A DNA stretch of 64,000 nt from Osedax fenrisi (Eukaryota; Annelida; Polychaeta; Sabellida; Siboglinidae). This document shows positions 10,095 through 21,844 of the stretch, piece after piece. The number at the start of each line of letters is the position of its first letter. Position 1 is the first letter of the stretch. A model generated the notes under the pieces. The model made no database searches, was not told where the DNA came from, and saw only the letters and a list, made by a program, of their open reading frames with translations. Position numbers and translations under genes: made by a program. The stretch covers positions 22,704,441 through 22,768,440 of the forward strand of contig OZ025243.1 of NCBI GenBank assembly GCA_964019155.1, written 5' to 3'.

Positions 10095-12715
10095 TCTGGT
10101 GAGGTAACTCGAGAACCGGGGTACGTCGCGAAAATATTTTATACCCGATCTTAATAAATTTGCAACAGTATGGTCTTGGTCCGGAAAATTTTTTGAATTT
10201 TATACCGCGTACCCCAGAAAAACCTGACAAATTGACTTTTTGCCATTAAAATGATTTTTTGTCGTCCAAAATCTTCGGCGTCGCATTTTTGAAATATTTT
10301 TTTTACATTTTTTCGAACTATTTTTTTGAATTTTTTTTGATTTTTTTTTGAAATTTTTGGAAATTTTGGAAATTTTTTGAAATATTTTTGAAATATTTTT
10401 GACATTTTTTGAAATATTTTTGAAGTTTTTTTTAAATATTTTTAAACATTTTTTTGAAATTTTTTTAAAATATATTTTGTAATATTATTTATATTTTTTG
10501 TATTTTAAAAAATATTATTTGAAATAATTTTTTATATTTTTCAACTATTCGTTGAAATATTATTATTTTAAGATATAATTAAAATATTATAATTATATAA
10601 TAAATATATAAATATTATAAGATATAATAATATACTTTTTAAAATATTTGTAGAACATTTATAAAAAATATATTTTGTAATATTTGGAAATATTTGTTGT
10701 ATACTAGGAATACAGAATCAGGAATAGCTATAATTAATAAATAGTAGATAGGCAAACAATCAAAAATCGAGCAATGCAGGGTGCAGTTTGAGTTTTCGAC
10801 ATTTTTTAAGTAATATTTTGTAATATTGGAAATATGTGTTGTATTTTTAAAAATATTTTGTGAAATATTTTTGAAATATTTTTCCCCCTATTTTTGAGAT
10901 ATTAATATTTGTATAAATTTGTTTGAATTTTAGCAACAATTTATGTTAGTGTATATGAAAAGCAGAATCATGAATAGCCATAAATAATAAATAATAGATA
11001 GGTAAGCTATCAAACAACGAGTAAAGCAAAGTTGGGTACGGCAAGAAATTCCAAATAAGGAATAGTTATAATTAATAAATGATAGATAGACAAATAATAA
11101 AAAAACGAGCAACGACGATTTGGAACTGTTTGGGTTCAGGTTTTCAACATATTTTGGATTATTTGAAATATCTGTTGTATTTTTTGAAATATTTTGTCAC
11201 TAATTTTTTAAATATTAAAAAAAATATGTTTCCACATTTGTTTGTATTTTAGATAAACTTTATTTAATTGTATATACTAGAAATGTAGGATCAGAAATAG
11301 CTCTAATTAATAAATAATAAATAGGCAAATAATCAAAAACCGATAAATATCGAGTCGGATACTGTTTGGATTTGGGTTTAGGTTTGAGTTTTCGACATTT
11401 TTTTAAAACATATTTTATAATATTTTAAATATTTTTTGTATTTTTTAGCAATTATATATTTTAGAATAATCAGGAATAGCTATAATTAATAAAAATAGTC
11501 AAACAATCAAAAACCTAGCAACGCCGGGTAGGGTATGGCTACTAATATGTTGAAATATTTTTTATATTTAAAAAATATTTTTAGACACTTTTTAAAAATA
11601 TATTTTATAATATTTTAAATTATTTTTTGTATTTTTACAAAATATTTTACGAATAAATCTAAAAAAGAACAACGCTAGATATACATCGGATACAGTTAGA
11701 TTTATTAAATATTAGTTAGAAGACTAAAAATTAAAGATTAGCTATGCATAATTAGGAATAGCTATAATTAATAATTGATAGGCAAATAATTAAAAACCGA
11801 GAAACGTCGTGTTGGGTAAGGCAAAAAATTTAAAATCAGGAATTGTTATAATTAATAAATAATAGATAGGAAAACAATCAAAAACCTAGCAACGCCGTGT
11901 CAGGACGGTGTGGGTTTTGGTTTTAGACATTTTTTTAAAACATATTTTATAATAATTGAAATATTAGTTGTATTTTTTAATATATTTTTTAAAATATTTT
12001 TCCACTAATTTTTTAAATATTAAAATATTTTTCTACATTTGTTTGTATGTCATCTAACATTTATTTTATTGTATATAAATAATAGTTAGGAACAAATTAA
12101 ATATAAATATTTAGCAATGCAGAATTAGTAATAGCTATAATTAATAAATAATAATTGGCAAAAAATCAAAAACCGAGCAACGCCAGGTCGGGTACGGTTT
12201 GGGTTTAGGTTTGGGTTTTCGACATCTTTTTAAAACATATTTTGTAATATTCAAAATATTTATTGTATTTTTTAATATATTTTTTGAAATATTTTTCTAC
12301 TAATTTTTTAATTATTAAAATATTTTTCTACATTTGTTTGTATTTCAGCTAACATTTATTTAATTGTATATATAACAATGAAGAATCAGGAACAGCTATA
12401 CTTAATAAATAATAGATAGGCAAACAATCAATATCCGAGCAACGCCGGTTTGGGTACGGTTTGGGTTTAAGTTTGGGTTTTAGACATTTTTTAAAACATA
12501 TTTTGTAATATTTGTTGCATTTTTTAATATATTTCCACTAATTTTTTAAATATTTTTCTATATTTTGTTTGTATTTTAGCTAACATTTATTTTATTGTAT
12601 ATATAGCAATGCATAATCATGAATAGGTATATAATATATCTATAATTAATAAATAATAGATAATAGGCAAATATTCAAAAACCGAGCAACGCCGGGTCGG
12701 GTACGGCTAGTATAT
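10095..12715 (+). mobile_element. Degenerate ~250-bp repeat array with Helitron/Helentron-like CTAG end
   Basis: A core ATAATAGATAGGCAAACAAT-CAAAAACCGAGCAACGCCGG-GTCGGGTACGG recurs in decayed form near 10745, 11090, 11325, 11500, 11785, 11875, 12160, 12425 and 12670, each followed by GGGTTT...CGACATTTTTT and a run of AAATATTTTT-type DNA. The last copy ends ACGGCTAG at about 12712, followed by T and (TA)n: the CTAG-T end after a G/C-rich near-palindrome typical of Helitron/Helentron 3' termini. The left part (10095-10420) holds unique sequence (GAGAACCGGGGTACG...). No Rep/helicase protein is present, so this would be non-autonomous. Class is an inference. Confidence 0.55.
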
Positions 12716-14920
12716 ATATATATGTGTGTAAAATACTTAAAAACATTCGCCATAACAAATATTATAATGTCTCTCAAATTTTGAAAAAATATAAACCATT
12801 TAATTAAATTTGTAAACAAAAATAAAGACTAACTTCTTCTTGAATGTATAATGACTCTTAATGCAGCATAATGCCGAATGAAGGGAATTTCATAAGGTAG
12901 GAGTAGCCCATGTGAATTATGTGTTACCTATTCTCGCTAGCTTTATCGTCGGTACTTTACTACGATAATATACTATTAGGACTTTAATACTTTAAACGAA
13001 CATAATTGAATATTTTAGCCGAGCGTTCTTTTTTATTCTTTATTTAGAAGATTGTATATACATATTTTGGTTTTCGCCTTATAATAAGTGTTATAAGTAA
13101 TGTATATAATGTAATATAAAGATCAAAATATCTATGAGCCAAAATATAATTTTATTTTAGAACCAACAACTAAATTATTAGGTAAACTATTGCAATCTAG
13201 ATTAAATAAGATATTTCACAAGCGCAATATTTGATCCATACTAAAATCTACTTTATTATTTTCTTATATTAAATAGATTAAAATAAATAGATATATTTTT
13301 CGAAAGTACTATAGTAATTTCAATTGTAATTGAGTAAATAATCTAATATTACTCGAAGAGAATTAGCGAAACAGTTAGAATGATATCGGTAATTTATTTA
13401 TTATAACATTAATATTAGGAAAAATAAAAGTTTTAATAGTAATATTAATTAGTATAATTTTAATAGAATTAGGTAAAACGTTATTAAGAATTAGTCATTT
13501 CTTTACACTTAAAGCACCCGTGGTTATTTTGTTAGGTATATTACTACTATCAGTATACTACCGATAGTAACTTTCCAGTATAATCGAATATAATAGGCAT
13601 ATGGGAAAGTAACTGACTATGGACAGTGTTCGAATACGGACAGTCTCGGTATCTCATAAATCATAAATCCTACAAAAGTTATTTAATAAATTTATTTTTT
13701 AATATAAATCTGATATAATCAATAAACTGTTTTTTTATTAGGTTTTGAATTTAAGTAAAACAATGTAAACTAAAAACCTTCTCAAGCATATGAAAATGTA
13801 TTAATATAAAATATAACAATATATTATTAATTAAGAATTATAAACATTATTCTATACATAATTGCTATATTTGTTATCAAATATTAATCAAGTTATACGC
13901 ATATATCTATAGGTCATATTCATTCCTAATACGAAAACTATTATTTGTTTAATACGGATACCCTATAACCAATTATAAGCCCAGTATTTGAACTATTCTA
14001 ATTTTTATAAAAAATAGGGTGAGTTATAACACCAATCAACGGTAATTATAAAACGTTTTAATTTCTTTAATTTTTTCATTTCGTATTATTCTTTGTTTAT
14101 TTCTATAACGTATGTTATCGTTAGAAAATATTTATACTTTATACTTTCGATTATATATTTCGACTATGTATTTGCTTAAATAAATTATAAATACATCAAT
14201 TGTATATGTTCTTAATCATATTTTAAATTCTTAATCAAAATTAAGAAATTAATTACTAATTATAATGTTATATAATATATTTTACTAATTTATAAATTAT
14301 ATTAAATTATTCATCAAATTAATTATAATATATGTCATTTTAATTTACCCGATTGTTGTTCTATCAATAATATATAGTATATCCTAGTAGTATACAGGGT
14401 GTCCGTTTTATAACACAGGGTATCCGTATTCGGACACTCCGTTATCTACTGAATAAAAAGATCAAATAAAATGTTAAAATCACAATAATATCTATAGATT
14501 ATATAGATTATATATAATCATATAATATAAATATATTGTCATTTTTGAATACAAATATTGAGTCATAAAATGTTAAGACTATATGGATTGTTAACGTATC
14601 CATGTTAGGTTACTTTCTACTATATGACATAGTTCATGTTAGTAAAATATGTAATTCATTTATTAAATAGAAGAATATACATCATGTCTAATAAGGTGCC
14701 CAATATTAAAATTTTCGGAAAACTGATATATACAGTGGTATATCTAGGTTCATTTTATGACTAAATATATTTATAAATATTATAATATATACTGTATATA
14801 ATATACAGAATATGTTCTATCTGTTAGATAAGAAATTAACTAATTTAGAGCATGTATGCCATTTTACATGCATATTATATGCAGCATATATAACCATTAA
14901 AACCTATTGATGTTAGTCTA
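12716..14920. other. AT-rich stretch with a possible eroded TIR element (about 13617-14450)
   Basis: AGTGTTCGAATACGGACA near 13625 matches, in reverse complement, TATCCGTATTCGGACACTC at about 14425-14445. The pair could be the ends of an old ~0.8-kb TIR element; there is no clear target duplication. No gene seen elsewhere in this stretch. Confidence 0.35.
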
Positions 14921-14923
14921 GAA

Positions 14924-16509
14924 CAGCGATTCTTAACCTTTTTTTTAAATCGCCCCTTTGCCCTAATTTTTACATAATTGCCCCCTGTAAATAAATTAAA
15001 ATAAATAATAATTGAAACAGTTATTATATTAATGTGAACCTTGTAGTTGATGATTCTTTATTAGTTCTTCTATGTTTGGTTCTTTCGATGACAATAGTAA
15101 TGTTAAATCCCCATTTCCCTCGATATCAAGCATATTCCGATATGTCGTTAAAATTTGTATAACAGAACTGAACCCCATGAAATTAAATATATACATATAT
15201 TATAATATATAATAATTATATAATAATACAAATGTTCAACTAAATATGGTGTTGGAAAAGCCAGCAATAATAATTTAATTAATTTCCATATATATTCATA
15301 TATATACAGAATTACTCTGAACTTAAAATATTGACATATGTCATTAATATTTAACCAACATTTGGTATATCCTTTATTTTTGAACAATATTTTAAGTTCA
15401 GAGTAATTCTGTATATCTATGATATCTTCTTGAATTGGAGGATCTATTTATGTTATATTGCAGTTAAATTGATCAATGGTAACACCTGGAATATTTAATG
15501 GAAATAGGTAATAAAATAACAATCTATATTTCTAATTAAATTATTCATATGTGAAATATATCACATTTTTTCATGCAGAGAAAGTTATTTTTCAAAAGTT
15601 TTCAATCTCATAAAATTGCAATATTAAACTTTTTATATATTGTTTACAAATAATTTTAATTTAAATTTAAATGCACATAAAATATCTTTGATAAGTATTA
15701 CATTTATTTCTTTTCCTTGAAGTGACTTATTTAATACATTTAATTTCTTAAATATATCTGCTAAAATCTTTTTTTATATCAATTTAGAGTATATAGGCCT
15801 AATATAGCCTGATATTATCATGCTCTTTCATATGTATCAAGATAGTATTATATAATTTATGAAAATGGATTACACATTTTCCTTTAGAGAGCCATCTTAC
15901 TGCTGTGTGTAATAACAGTTTATTATAGTCTTCATTGTTATCCTAGAATAAGGACTTTATTATACGCTCGTAAAAGCTATTACGTTTTATTTTATTGATA
16001 CATTTTATAATAATATCTTGTGAATCAAACAAATTTGAATCAAGATTTTTTACTATTAAATTATCTCTATGAATAACACCGTGAATTGTAAATAATGTTG
16101 GTATTCCTTTTGTAAGTAATGCAGCAACTCCATTTATTCTGCCAATTATTACTGGAGAACCATCAATGAATTATTAGAATAAATTTAACATAAAATAAAT
16201 TATTAGTTATTATTATTATTAATGACATAATCAACGTTGCTCATGTATAACACCAAATGCTTTTTTTAATTTTCTCATAAAATACACCTAGTAATATATC
16301 ATTTTATACAAAGATTCTCGAGCATATATGCTCGATATATATGCTCGTATACGCCTTTCTCTATCTTGTTATAATAATTTCTGCTATATAGAAATTTAAT
16401 TTGTTATATAATTTATTATAATATATATAGTTTTTATTTTTATTTTCAAATAACCTTACAACTCTAAATGCCCCCAACATTTTCTAATCGCCCCCGTTAA
16501 GAATCGCTG
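14924..16509 (-). mobile_element. Decayed hAT transposon of ZBED/SCAND3 type, 1586 bp
   Basis: Terminal inverted repeats CAGCGATTCTTAAC (14924-14937) and GTTAAGAATCGCTG (16496-16509) match over 14 bp. The flanks GTCTAGAA (14916-14923) and ATCTAGAA (16510-16517) are an 8-bp duplication with one mismatch. Inside, the minus strand holds transposase remains. Shorter than a full ZBED-type element, so internally deleted. Confidence 0.88.
15148..16190 (-). pseudogene. Remains of a ZBED5-like hAT transposase
   Basis: Minus-strand blocks, broken by stops and shifts: DGSPVIIGRINGVAALLTKG then IHGVIHRDNL (about 16165-16060), LLLHTAVRWLSKGKCV (about 15930-15885), and near the C-terminus LLAFPTPYLVE (about 15265-15230). 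H-T-x-V-R-W-L-S-x-G and A-F-P-x-x-Y-L-V-E are hallmarks of the ZBED5/SCAND3 group of hAT transposases. Not functional. Confidence 0.82.
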
Positions 16510-16838
16510 ATCTAGAATGTCATAATCGAAACCATCAAGAAAAGAAGATGGATCCAACATAATTAACAACGCGTGATCATAATAATCGAATTAGCATATA
16601 GGCTATAGTTTACTATATATAGTACAGTATATTATATACTATAGTATTATATATAGTATTATATATATAGTATTATATATAGTATAGTGTTTGATACTTT
16701 ATGATATTAGTTACAGTACTATGTTCTATACTGTAGTCCTGTAGGCCTATAGGACTCCTAGTCTATATGTATTTAGTAAATCGTCATAAAGGGTATTAAT
16801 ACTAAATTATCTCTCATTTGTTTATTAATAACTGTCTC
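16510..16838. other. AT-rich spacer
   Basis: ATATATAG-type simple sequence around 16605-16690. No gene seen. Confidence 0.6.
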
Positions 16839-16839
16839 A

Positions 16840-17125
16840 GTTATTATCCTATTGATCCATTACCTCTATCTCTGTTGATATTATGCTAACTCATATTATT
16901 TTTAATATTATCAATAATTCTCTCTATATTGGTATTATACATTCATCTCTAATACATGCTATAATAAAACCTATTATAAAGAAACCTGGATTAAATATTG
17001 AATATTTATCTAATTATAGACTAATATATAAATTAATCTTTGTACATAATATACTATAAATAATAGTTCCCAATAATTTAATTAAATATCTAAATGAAAA
17101 CTCACTATGTGATCCTAGACAAAGT
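16840..17125 (+). pseudogene. Fragment of L2-like LINE reverse transcriptase
   Basis: Plus-strand reading gives IINNSLYIGIIHSSLIHAII then KPIIKKPGLNIEYLSNYRL, and further on NNLIKYLNENSLCDPRQSS. This aligns with the RT region of the L2-like element at 8594-9121 (LKKPGLDIECLSNYRPISQL, ...NYLIVNSLFDTRQSE). It has stops, lacks everything else, and runs into a (TA)n stretch. A second, older copy of the same family in opposite orientation. Confidence 0.75.
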
Positions 17126-17127
17126 TC

Positions 17128-17163
<36 letters not shown>

Positions 17164-17344
17164 ATATTTAACTTTATAGAATTCTTCATCTTGTACCCTG
17201 TTTTAATAATACATTATTAGTTATATAATTTAATATTTAAATGTTAAATTTTAAATGTTAAATTTTAAATATATTATAAACAGAAAATATTAAAAATCAA
17301 ATAAACCAATACTAGAATGAAACAAACAAATAATGTAATACTTA

Positions 17345-17915
17345 CCAAAATCTGTAATAATAGTAGGTACTTTATTAATTTATATTTTAATTGTATAATA
17401 AATTTAATAAATTTGAAACATATATATATATATATATATAAACAGAACAAGTTACAAATAAAATAAACCAATATACCTATACAAAAACAGTTAATAACAA
17501 AACATACCAATAATATTACGAAACAAACTAATATAATACTTATCACTATAATCTGAAATAATAGAAAATTATTAATATTGTATTTTAGTAATATAATACA
17601 TTTGAAACATATTTACAAAATATATATAAAACAAACATATAATACCGAACAAACAAAAGTAAAATAATACTTCACACTTTATCTGTAATAATAATGAATT
17701 ATTAATTTTATATTATAGTATATTTGAAATATAGATATAAAAAATCCGAATTTTCTATAACAAAAATAAATTTATAACAAAATATAATACAGAACAAACA
17801 AAAATAAAATAATACTTCCCACTTTATCTGTAATAATAATGAATTATTAATTTTATATTATAATATATTTGAAATATATATATAAAAACCTAAATTTTCT
17901 ATAACAAAAACACAT
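17345..17915 (-). repeat. Four degenerate tandem repeats in the LINE 3' region
   Basis: CTGTAATAATAATGAATTAT and its surroundings (through TTTGAAATATATATATAA and TTTTCTATAACAAAAA) recur at about 17350, 17551, 17681 and 17826, spaced 201, 130 and 145 bp. The two copies nearest the ORF are almost identical. They lie just 3' of the RT ORF stop in element orientation, so they probably belong to the LINE 3' UTR. Confidence 0.75.
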
Positions 17916-17980
17916 TAAAAAAAACCAGAAGAGATAATGCAATAATTTAGATACAAAATGAAACATAAATCAATATAAAA

Positions 17981-19846
17981 TTATAAATTTCTGTTAAAAA
18001 AAAGTAGTTTGTCGAAACAGATTTTGTTTATTTTATTTTTAAAAGATGAAACAGATACAGATTTTATTATATCATTATTTAATGAATTCCATATATTAAC
18101 TGATCTATTATTAATTATATTTTTAATTGTATTATCATAATTATGTATTACATTTAATTTTTTACAATTACCTCTAGTTCTACAATTATTCGAAATGTTA
18201 AGAATATCAGATATATTTATATCTATATAATTATTTGAAATTTTAAAAATTGTAGTTAGATCTATTTTTAACCTTCTAAGTTCAAGTGAATCTAATTTAA
18301 AATATACCAATCTCTCTATATATGATTTATAATTAATATTTGATGAATTTGTATATCCTACGCATCTTGTAATTAATCGTCTAGTAAATAATCTTTGCAC
18401 TCTTTCAATTTGGTCTATGAGACTACGAAATTTACTAACCTTTGAAAAAGGTGACCAAATTATGGATGCATATTCTAAAATTGGTCTGCAATAAATTGTA
18501 TATGCATTTAATAATGCTCTAGGGGATTTTGTAGTAATGCATCTAAAAATTGAATTCAAAGAAAAATAAGCTTTTTTACAAATATAATCAATATGTTTAT
18601 TAAATAAAAGGTTATTTTCAAATATTATTCCTAAATCTTTATAAAAAGTAACGTTTTCTAATTGAATATTATTTATAAAATATTTTGATGGAGTAACCTT
18701 CCCTAAAGTCATAACTGCACATTTTGATAATGAAATATTTAATTGCCATTTATTTACCCATTGTGAAAATAAATTTAAATTATTTTGTAAAAGAAATCTT
18801 TCACTCTCAGATGCGTATGAAAAATATATTTTTGTATCATCGGCAAATAAATCAATATGAATTTTTGAAGAGAATATACTAGGAAGATCATTAATATATA
18901 ATAAAAATAAAATTGGACCTAAAACCGATCCTTGTGGTACTCCAGATTTTACAATAGAACTATTTGAAAAAGAATTTTCAACCCGTGTAATTTGAGATCT
19001 ATTCGATAAAAAATTATAAAACCATTTTATTATTTTATTAGATATACCGTATGATTTTAATTTAAATAGTAGTTTTTCATGAGAAACAACATCAAAAGCT
19101 TTTGCAAAATCAATATATATTATATCTACACATTTTTTATTATTCAATTCATTATACCAAAATTTTAAACATTTTGTTAATTGTAATTCTGTGGATTTTC
19201 CACTTATAAAACCATATTGATATTTTGTTAATAAATTATTAGATTTTAAATAAAAAATTAATTGTTTAGAAATAATACGTTCTAATACTCTACACATTAC
19301 ACATGTTATTGAAATAGGCCTATAGTTATTTGAATTTGATGGTTCACCCTTTTTAAAAATTGGTGTGATTATAGATTTTTTCCAAATTTTCGGTATATTA
19401 CCCGATAATAAAGATGAATTAAAAATAATATATAAAGGCCTACATAATTCATTAGATAATAATTTTAACATAGAAGATGGTATCCCATCAGTTCCGAAAG
19501 TATGTGTAATTTTTAATCTATTTAAAAATATTTTAATTATTTCAAGATTTAAATCAATATTATCAAATTTTTGTTTAGTTAAATTATAAAATTCGGGTAA
19601 ATTTCCATTATCATTTTGTTGAATTGAACTAAAATATGAATTTAACGTATTTGCTTTGTCGAGATCTGAAAATAAAATATTATTATTTGATATATCAATT
19701 AGAGGAGATACTCCAGATTTTAAATTTTGTCTTTTTTTCATAAATTTATAAAACTTTAATTTATTTTTTGAATTAATTGCATTAATCTCTCTCTTAAAAT
19801 TTAAAGATTCTAATTCCTTGGATAATTTTTTTTTGCTTCTATCCAA
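17981..19846 (-). CDS. LINE ORF2, reverse transcriptase part (621 residues)
   Basis: RT blocks in order: GTDGIPSSMLKLL, WKKSIITPIFKKG, NNYRPISITCVMCRVLERII, KYQYGFISGKSTELQLTKC, IIYIDFAKAFDVVSHEKLL, GVPQGSVLGPILFLLYINDL, HIDLFADDTKIYFS (catalytic F-A-D-D), NISLSKCAVMTLG, and FYKDLGIIFENNLLFNKHID. The C-terminal domain has YCRPILEYASIIWSP and a segment ending FKNKINKICFDKL. All catalytic residues are intact. It lies in a different frame from the endonuclease. The two join smoothly as YNWIEAKKK-LSKELESLN if one A is added to the A9 run, so a single-base loss, an assembly error, or slippage could explain the break. The nominal start ATG at 19846 has no support. Confidence 0.92.
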   Translation of the reverse strand: MDRSKKKLSKELESLNFKREINAINSKNKLKFYKFMKKRQNLKSGVSPLIDISNNNILFSDLDKANTLNSYFSSIQQNDNGNLPEFYNLTKQKFDNIDLNLEIIKIFLNRLKITHTFGTDGIPSSMLKLLSNELCRPLYIIFNSSLLSGNIPKIWKKSIITPIFKKGEPSNSNNYRPISITCVMCRVLERIISKQLIFYLKSNNLLTKYQYGFISGKSTELQLTKCLKFWYNELNNKKCVDIIYIDFAKAFDVVSHEKLLFKLKSYGISNKIIKWFYNFLSNRSQITRVENSFSNSSIVKSGVPQGSVLGPILFLLYINDLPSIFSSKIHIDLFADDTKIYFSYASESERFLLQNNLNLFSQWVNKWQLNISLSKCAVMTLGKVTPSKYFINNIQLENVTFYKDLGIIFENNLLFNKHIDYICKKAYFSLNSIFRCITTKSPRALLNAYTIYCRPILEYASIIWSPFSKVSKFRSLIDQIERVQRLFTRRLITRCVGYTNSSNINYKSYIERLVYFKLDSLELRRLKIDLTTIFKISNNYIDINISDILNISNNCRTRGNCKKLNVIHNYDNTIKNIINNRSVNIWNSLNNDIIKSVSVSSFKNKINKICFDKLLFFNRNL

Positions 19847-20848
19847 TTATATTTATATTGTAAATTAGTTTTAGATTTTCGAAATAATTGTTTTACTTGC
19901 TTCTTCAATTTCAATATATTCTTCGGAAGTACCTGTTTTATTGTATTATTTATATTAGGAATATGTGATATAAATAATTTATTTAGAACATTATTAAAAT
20001 ATTCTACTTTTTGATCGATATTATAATCATTTGAATTTAGATATTCCCAATTAAATCTAGAAAGATGATATTTAATAAATTTTATATTAGCATTATTGAA
20101 ATCAAAATTGTTTGATTTTAAAATCTGTTTACATGGGTATTTTTCAATATTTACATTAAATGAAACAGAATAGTGGTCACTTATATTTTTGTATAATCCG
20201 AAATAGTCTCCAATATTTATATTAGATAGTAATTGTTTTTCATTAGTAAAAAGTAAATCAATTATATTATTATTACGAGTTGGCTTATTTATTAATTGTG
20301 AAAATGAATTTTTAATAATCGAATCGTAAAGTAATGCATAACTTTGTGGGTAACTAGGAAATGTATATTCTTTCCAATTAAAATTTGGTAAATTAAAATC
20401 TCCTATAATTATAGATGAATTATAATTTTGTTGGGTTATATCAAATAATTTACATATCTGTTCATGAGAAACTTCATTACAATTTGGAGGTCTATAGACA
20501 CATATAATATTAAATGGAATTTTTGAATTAATTTTTAAATGTATATATTGAACATCTATGTGTGAAATAAAATGTCTTACAGGACATAAACTAGATTTAC
20601 AAAATATCGCAACACCTCCTCTATGAATTAATTTATCGTATCTAAATAGTGTATAATTTTTTCCACCGATTAAATATAGAGAATCTCTATCATCTACCGT
20701 TAAGAATGTTTCAACTAAACATATAATGTCATATTTATTAGATGAAAGTAAAAATTCCAAAAAATTCATTTTATTTCTAATACTACGAGCATTAGCGTAA
20801 TATATATTTAAATTGTTATTTTTAATATTTTCATCTTTATTGCCGGTT
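19810..20848 (-). CDS. LINE ORF2, apurinic-type endonuclease part
   Basis: In frame with ORF1 and directly after its UGA: LTGNKDENIKNNNLNIYYAN then ARSIRNKMNFLEFLLSSNKY. The endonuclease core is complete: N-A-R-S-I-R-N-K (block I), CLVETFL (catalytic Glu), GGVAIF, VYRPPN, IIGDFNLPNFNW, INKPTRNNNIIDLLFTN and NISDHYSVSF (SDH). The first ATG after the UGA (20769) would remove NARSIRNK, including the block I Asn, so that start cannot give a working nuclease. The frame closes at 19810 after a shift at an A9 run; see the RT entry. Confidence 0.85.
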
Positions 20849-20850
20849 AG

Positions 20851-21844
20851 TCATCTAGAACCTGTATTTTTATTTTTATTTTTATTAATAATGGAATTTT
20901 TATAAGTAATATATGACAATTTCCATACACTAAAATTATCTTCACCAATTGACATATTCCAGTCAATTTTATTATTTATAATATATCTTAGTTCATAGGA
21001 ACTACTTCTAGAATTATAAATACATTTGATAATTTTTTTACTTTTAATTAATTTATTTTTAACTACATGGTATAATATCTGATGTCGTTCTAGTGATATT
21101 TCATCTAGAGATGTTCTAATGAATGAATTTTGTAGATCTCGTAATTTACATAATCGGTTAACATTTGATAAAATAATTTTTTTTGAGACCACATTATCTA
21201 AAATTAATTTTAATTTATTAAATGATAATTGAACTATTGATAATACACACGATTTATTAATATCTACTGTTTTACAAATAATATTTACTAAGTATTTAAA
21301 GAAATTAGTTTTGTCATTATTAGGAATATTTATATTGTGAATAATTATTTCATTATTGCTATCTATATTATTTTTAATAATATTTACTGATTTTACCAAA
21401 TTGTCAGTAAAGGTATCAGAATTGGTTACAGTAGAGGTTACATTAGCAGTTACATTAGCGTATAATTTTGTAACAACAATCATATCACTTATTTCAGTGA
21501 TTTTTAATAGTAACATATTTAATTTTGTTTCTGTACTATTTATTAAAGTATTAATATTACTATTATCAATAATAGTAGACGATGGTAATGAGTTATTTAA
21601 ACTAGGTTGATTTATTAGTGTATTATCATTATTATTATTTATACATGTATTACATTTAAATGTAAAATTTGGTGATCTAAATAACTGAATAGCATATTTT
21701 GGTGGTGATTTATTAGACCAATTTGTTTTCATAATTTGTGCTTTATATAAGCATTTATAATGGTATTATATTATATTTATTACCACATGAACATGATATA
21801 TAATTTTCGTTATTAATTTCTAAATTACATGTAATACAATCCAT
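20851..21844 (-). CDS. LINE ORF1 protein with N-terminal PHD-like zinc finger
   Basis: The long frame is 21732-20851 (293 residues, M-K-T-N-W start). The protein likely begins earlier, at ATG 21844 (MDCITCNLEI...ISCSCG). A frameshift near 21765 separates that part from YHYKCLYKAQ, which continues in frame into MKTNW and ends the finger with FKCNTC. The series C-x2-C ... C-x-C-G ... Y-H-x-x-C ... W ... C-x2-C is the PHD-type finger found in ORF1 of CR1-group LINEs. The rest is N/T/S-rich, then a basic region (KNKLIKSKKIIKCIYNSRSS) likely to bind RNA. It ends GSR-UGA. Confidence 0.75.

Noticed and set aside
10033..10405. Lys/Phe-rich small proteins (minus)
   Set aside because: Translation of TTTTTTGAAATATTT-type repeats in the Helitron-like region.
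19365..19589. Plus-strand frame in the LINE
   Set aside because: Shadow of the reverse transcriptase on the minus strand; the same applies to 21356-21610.
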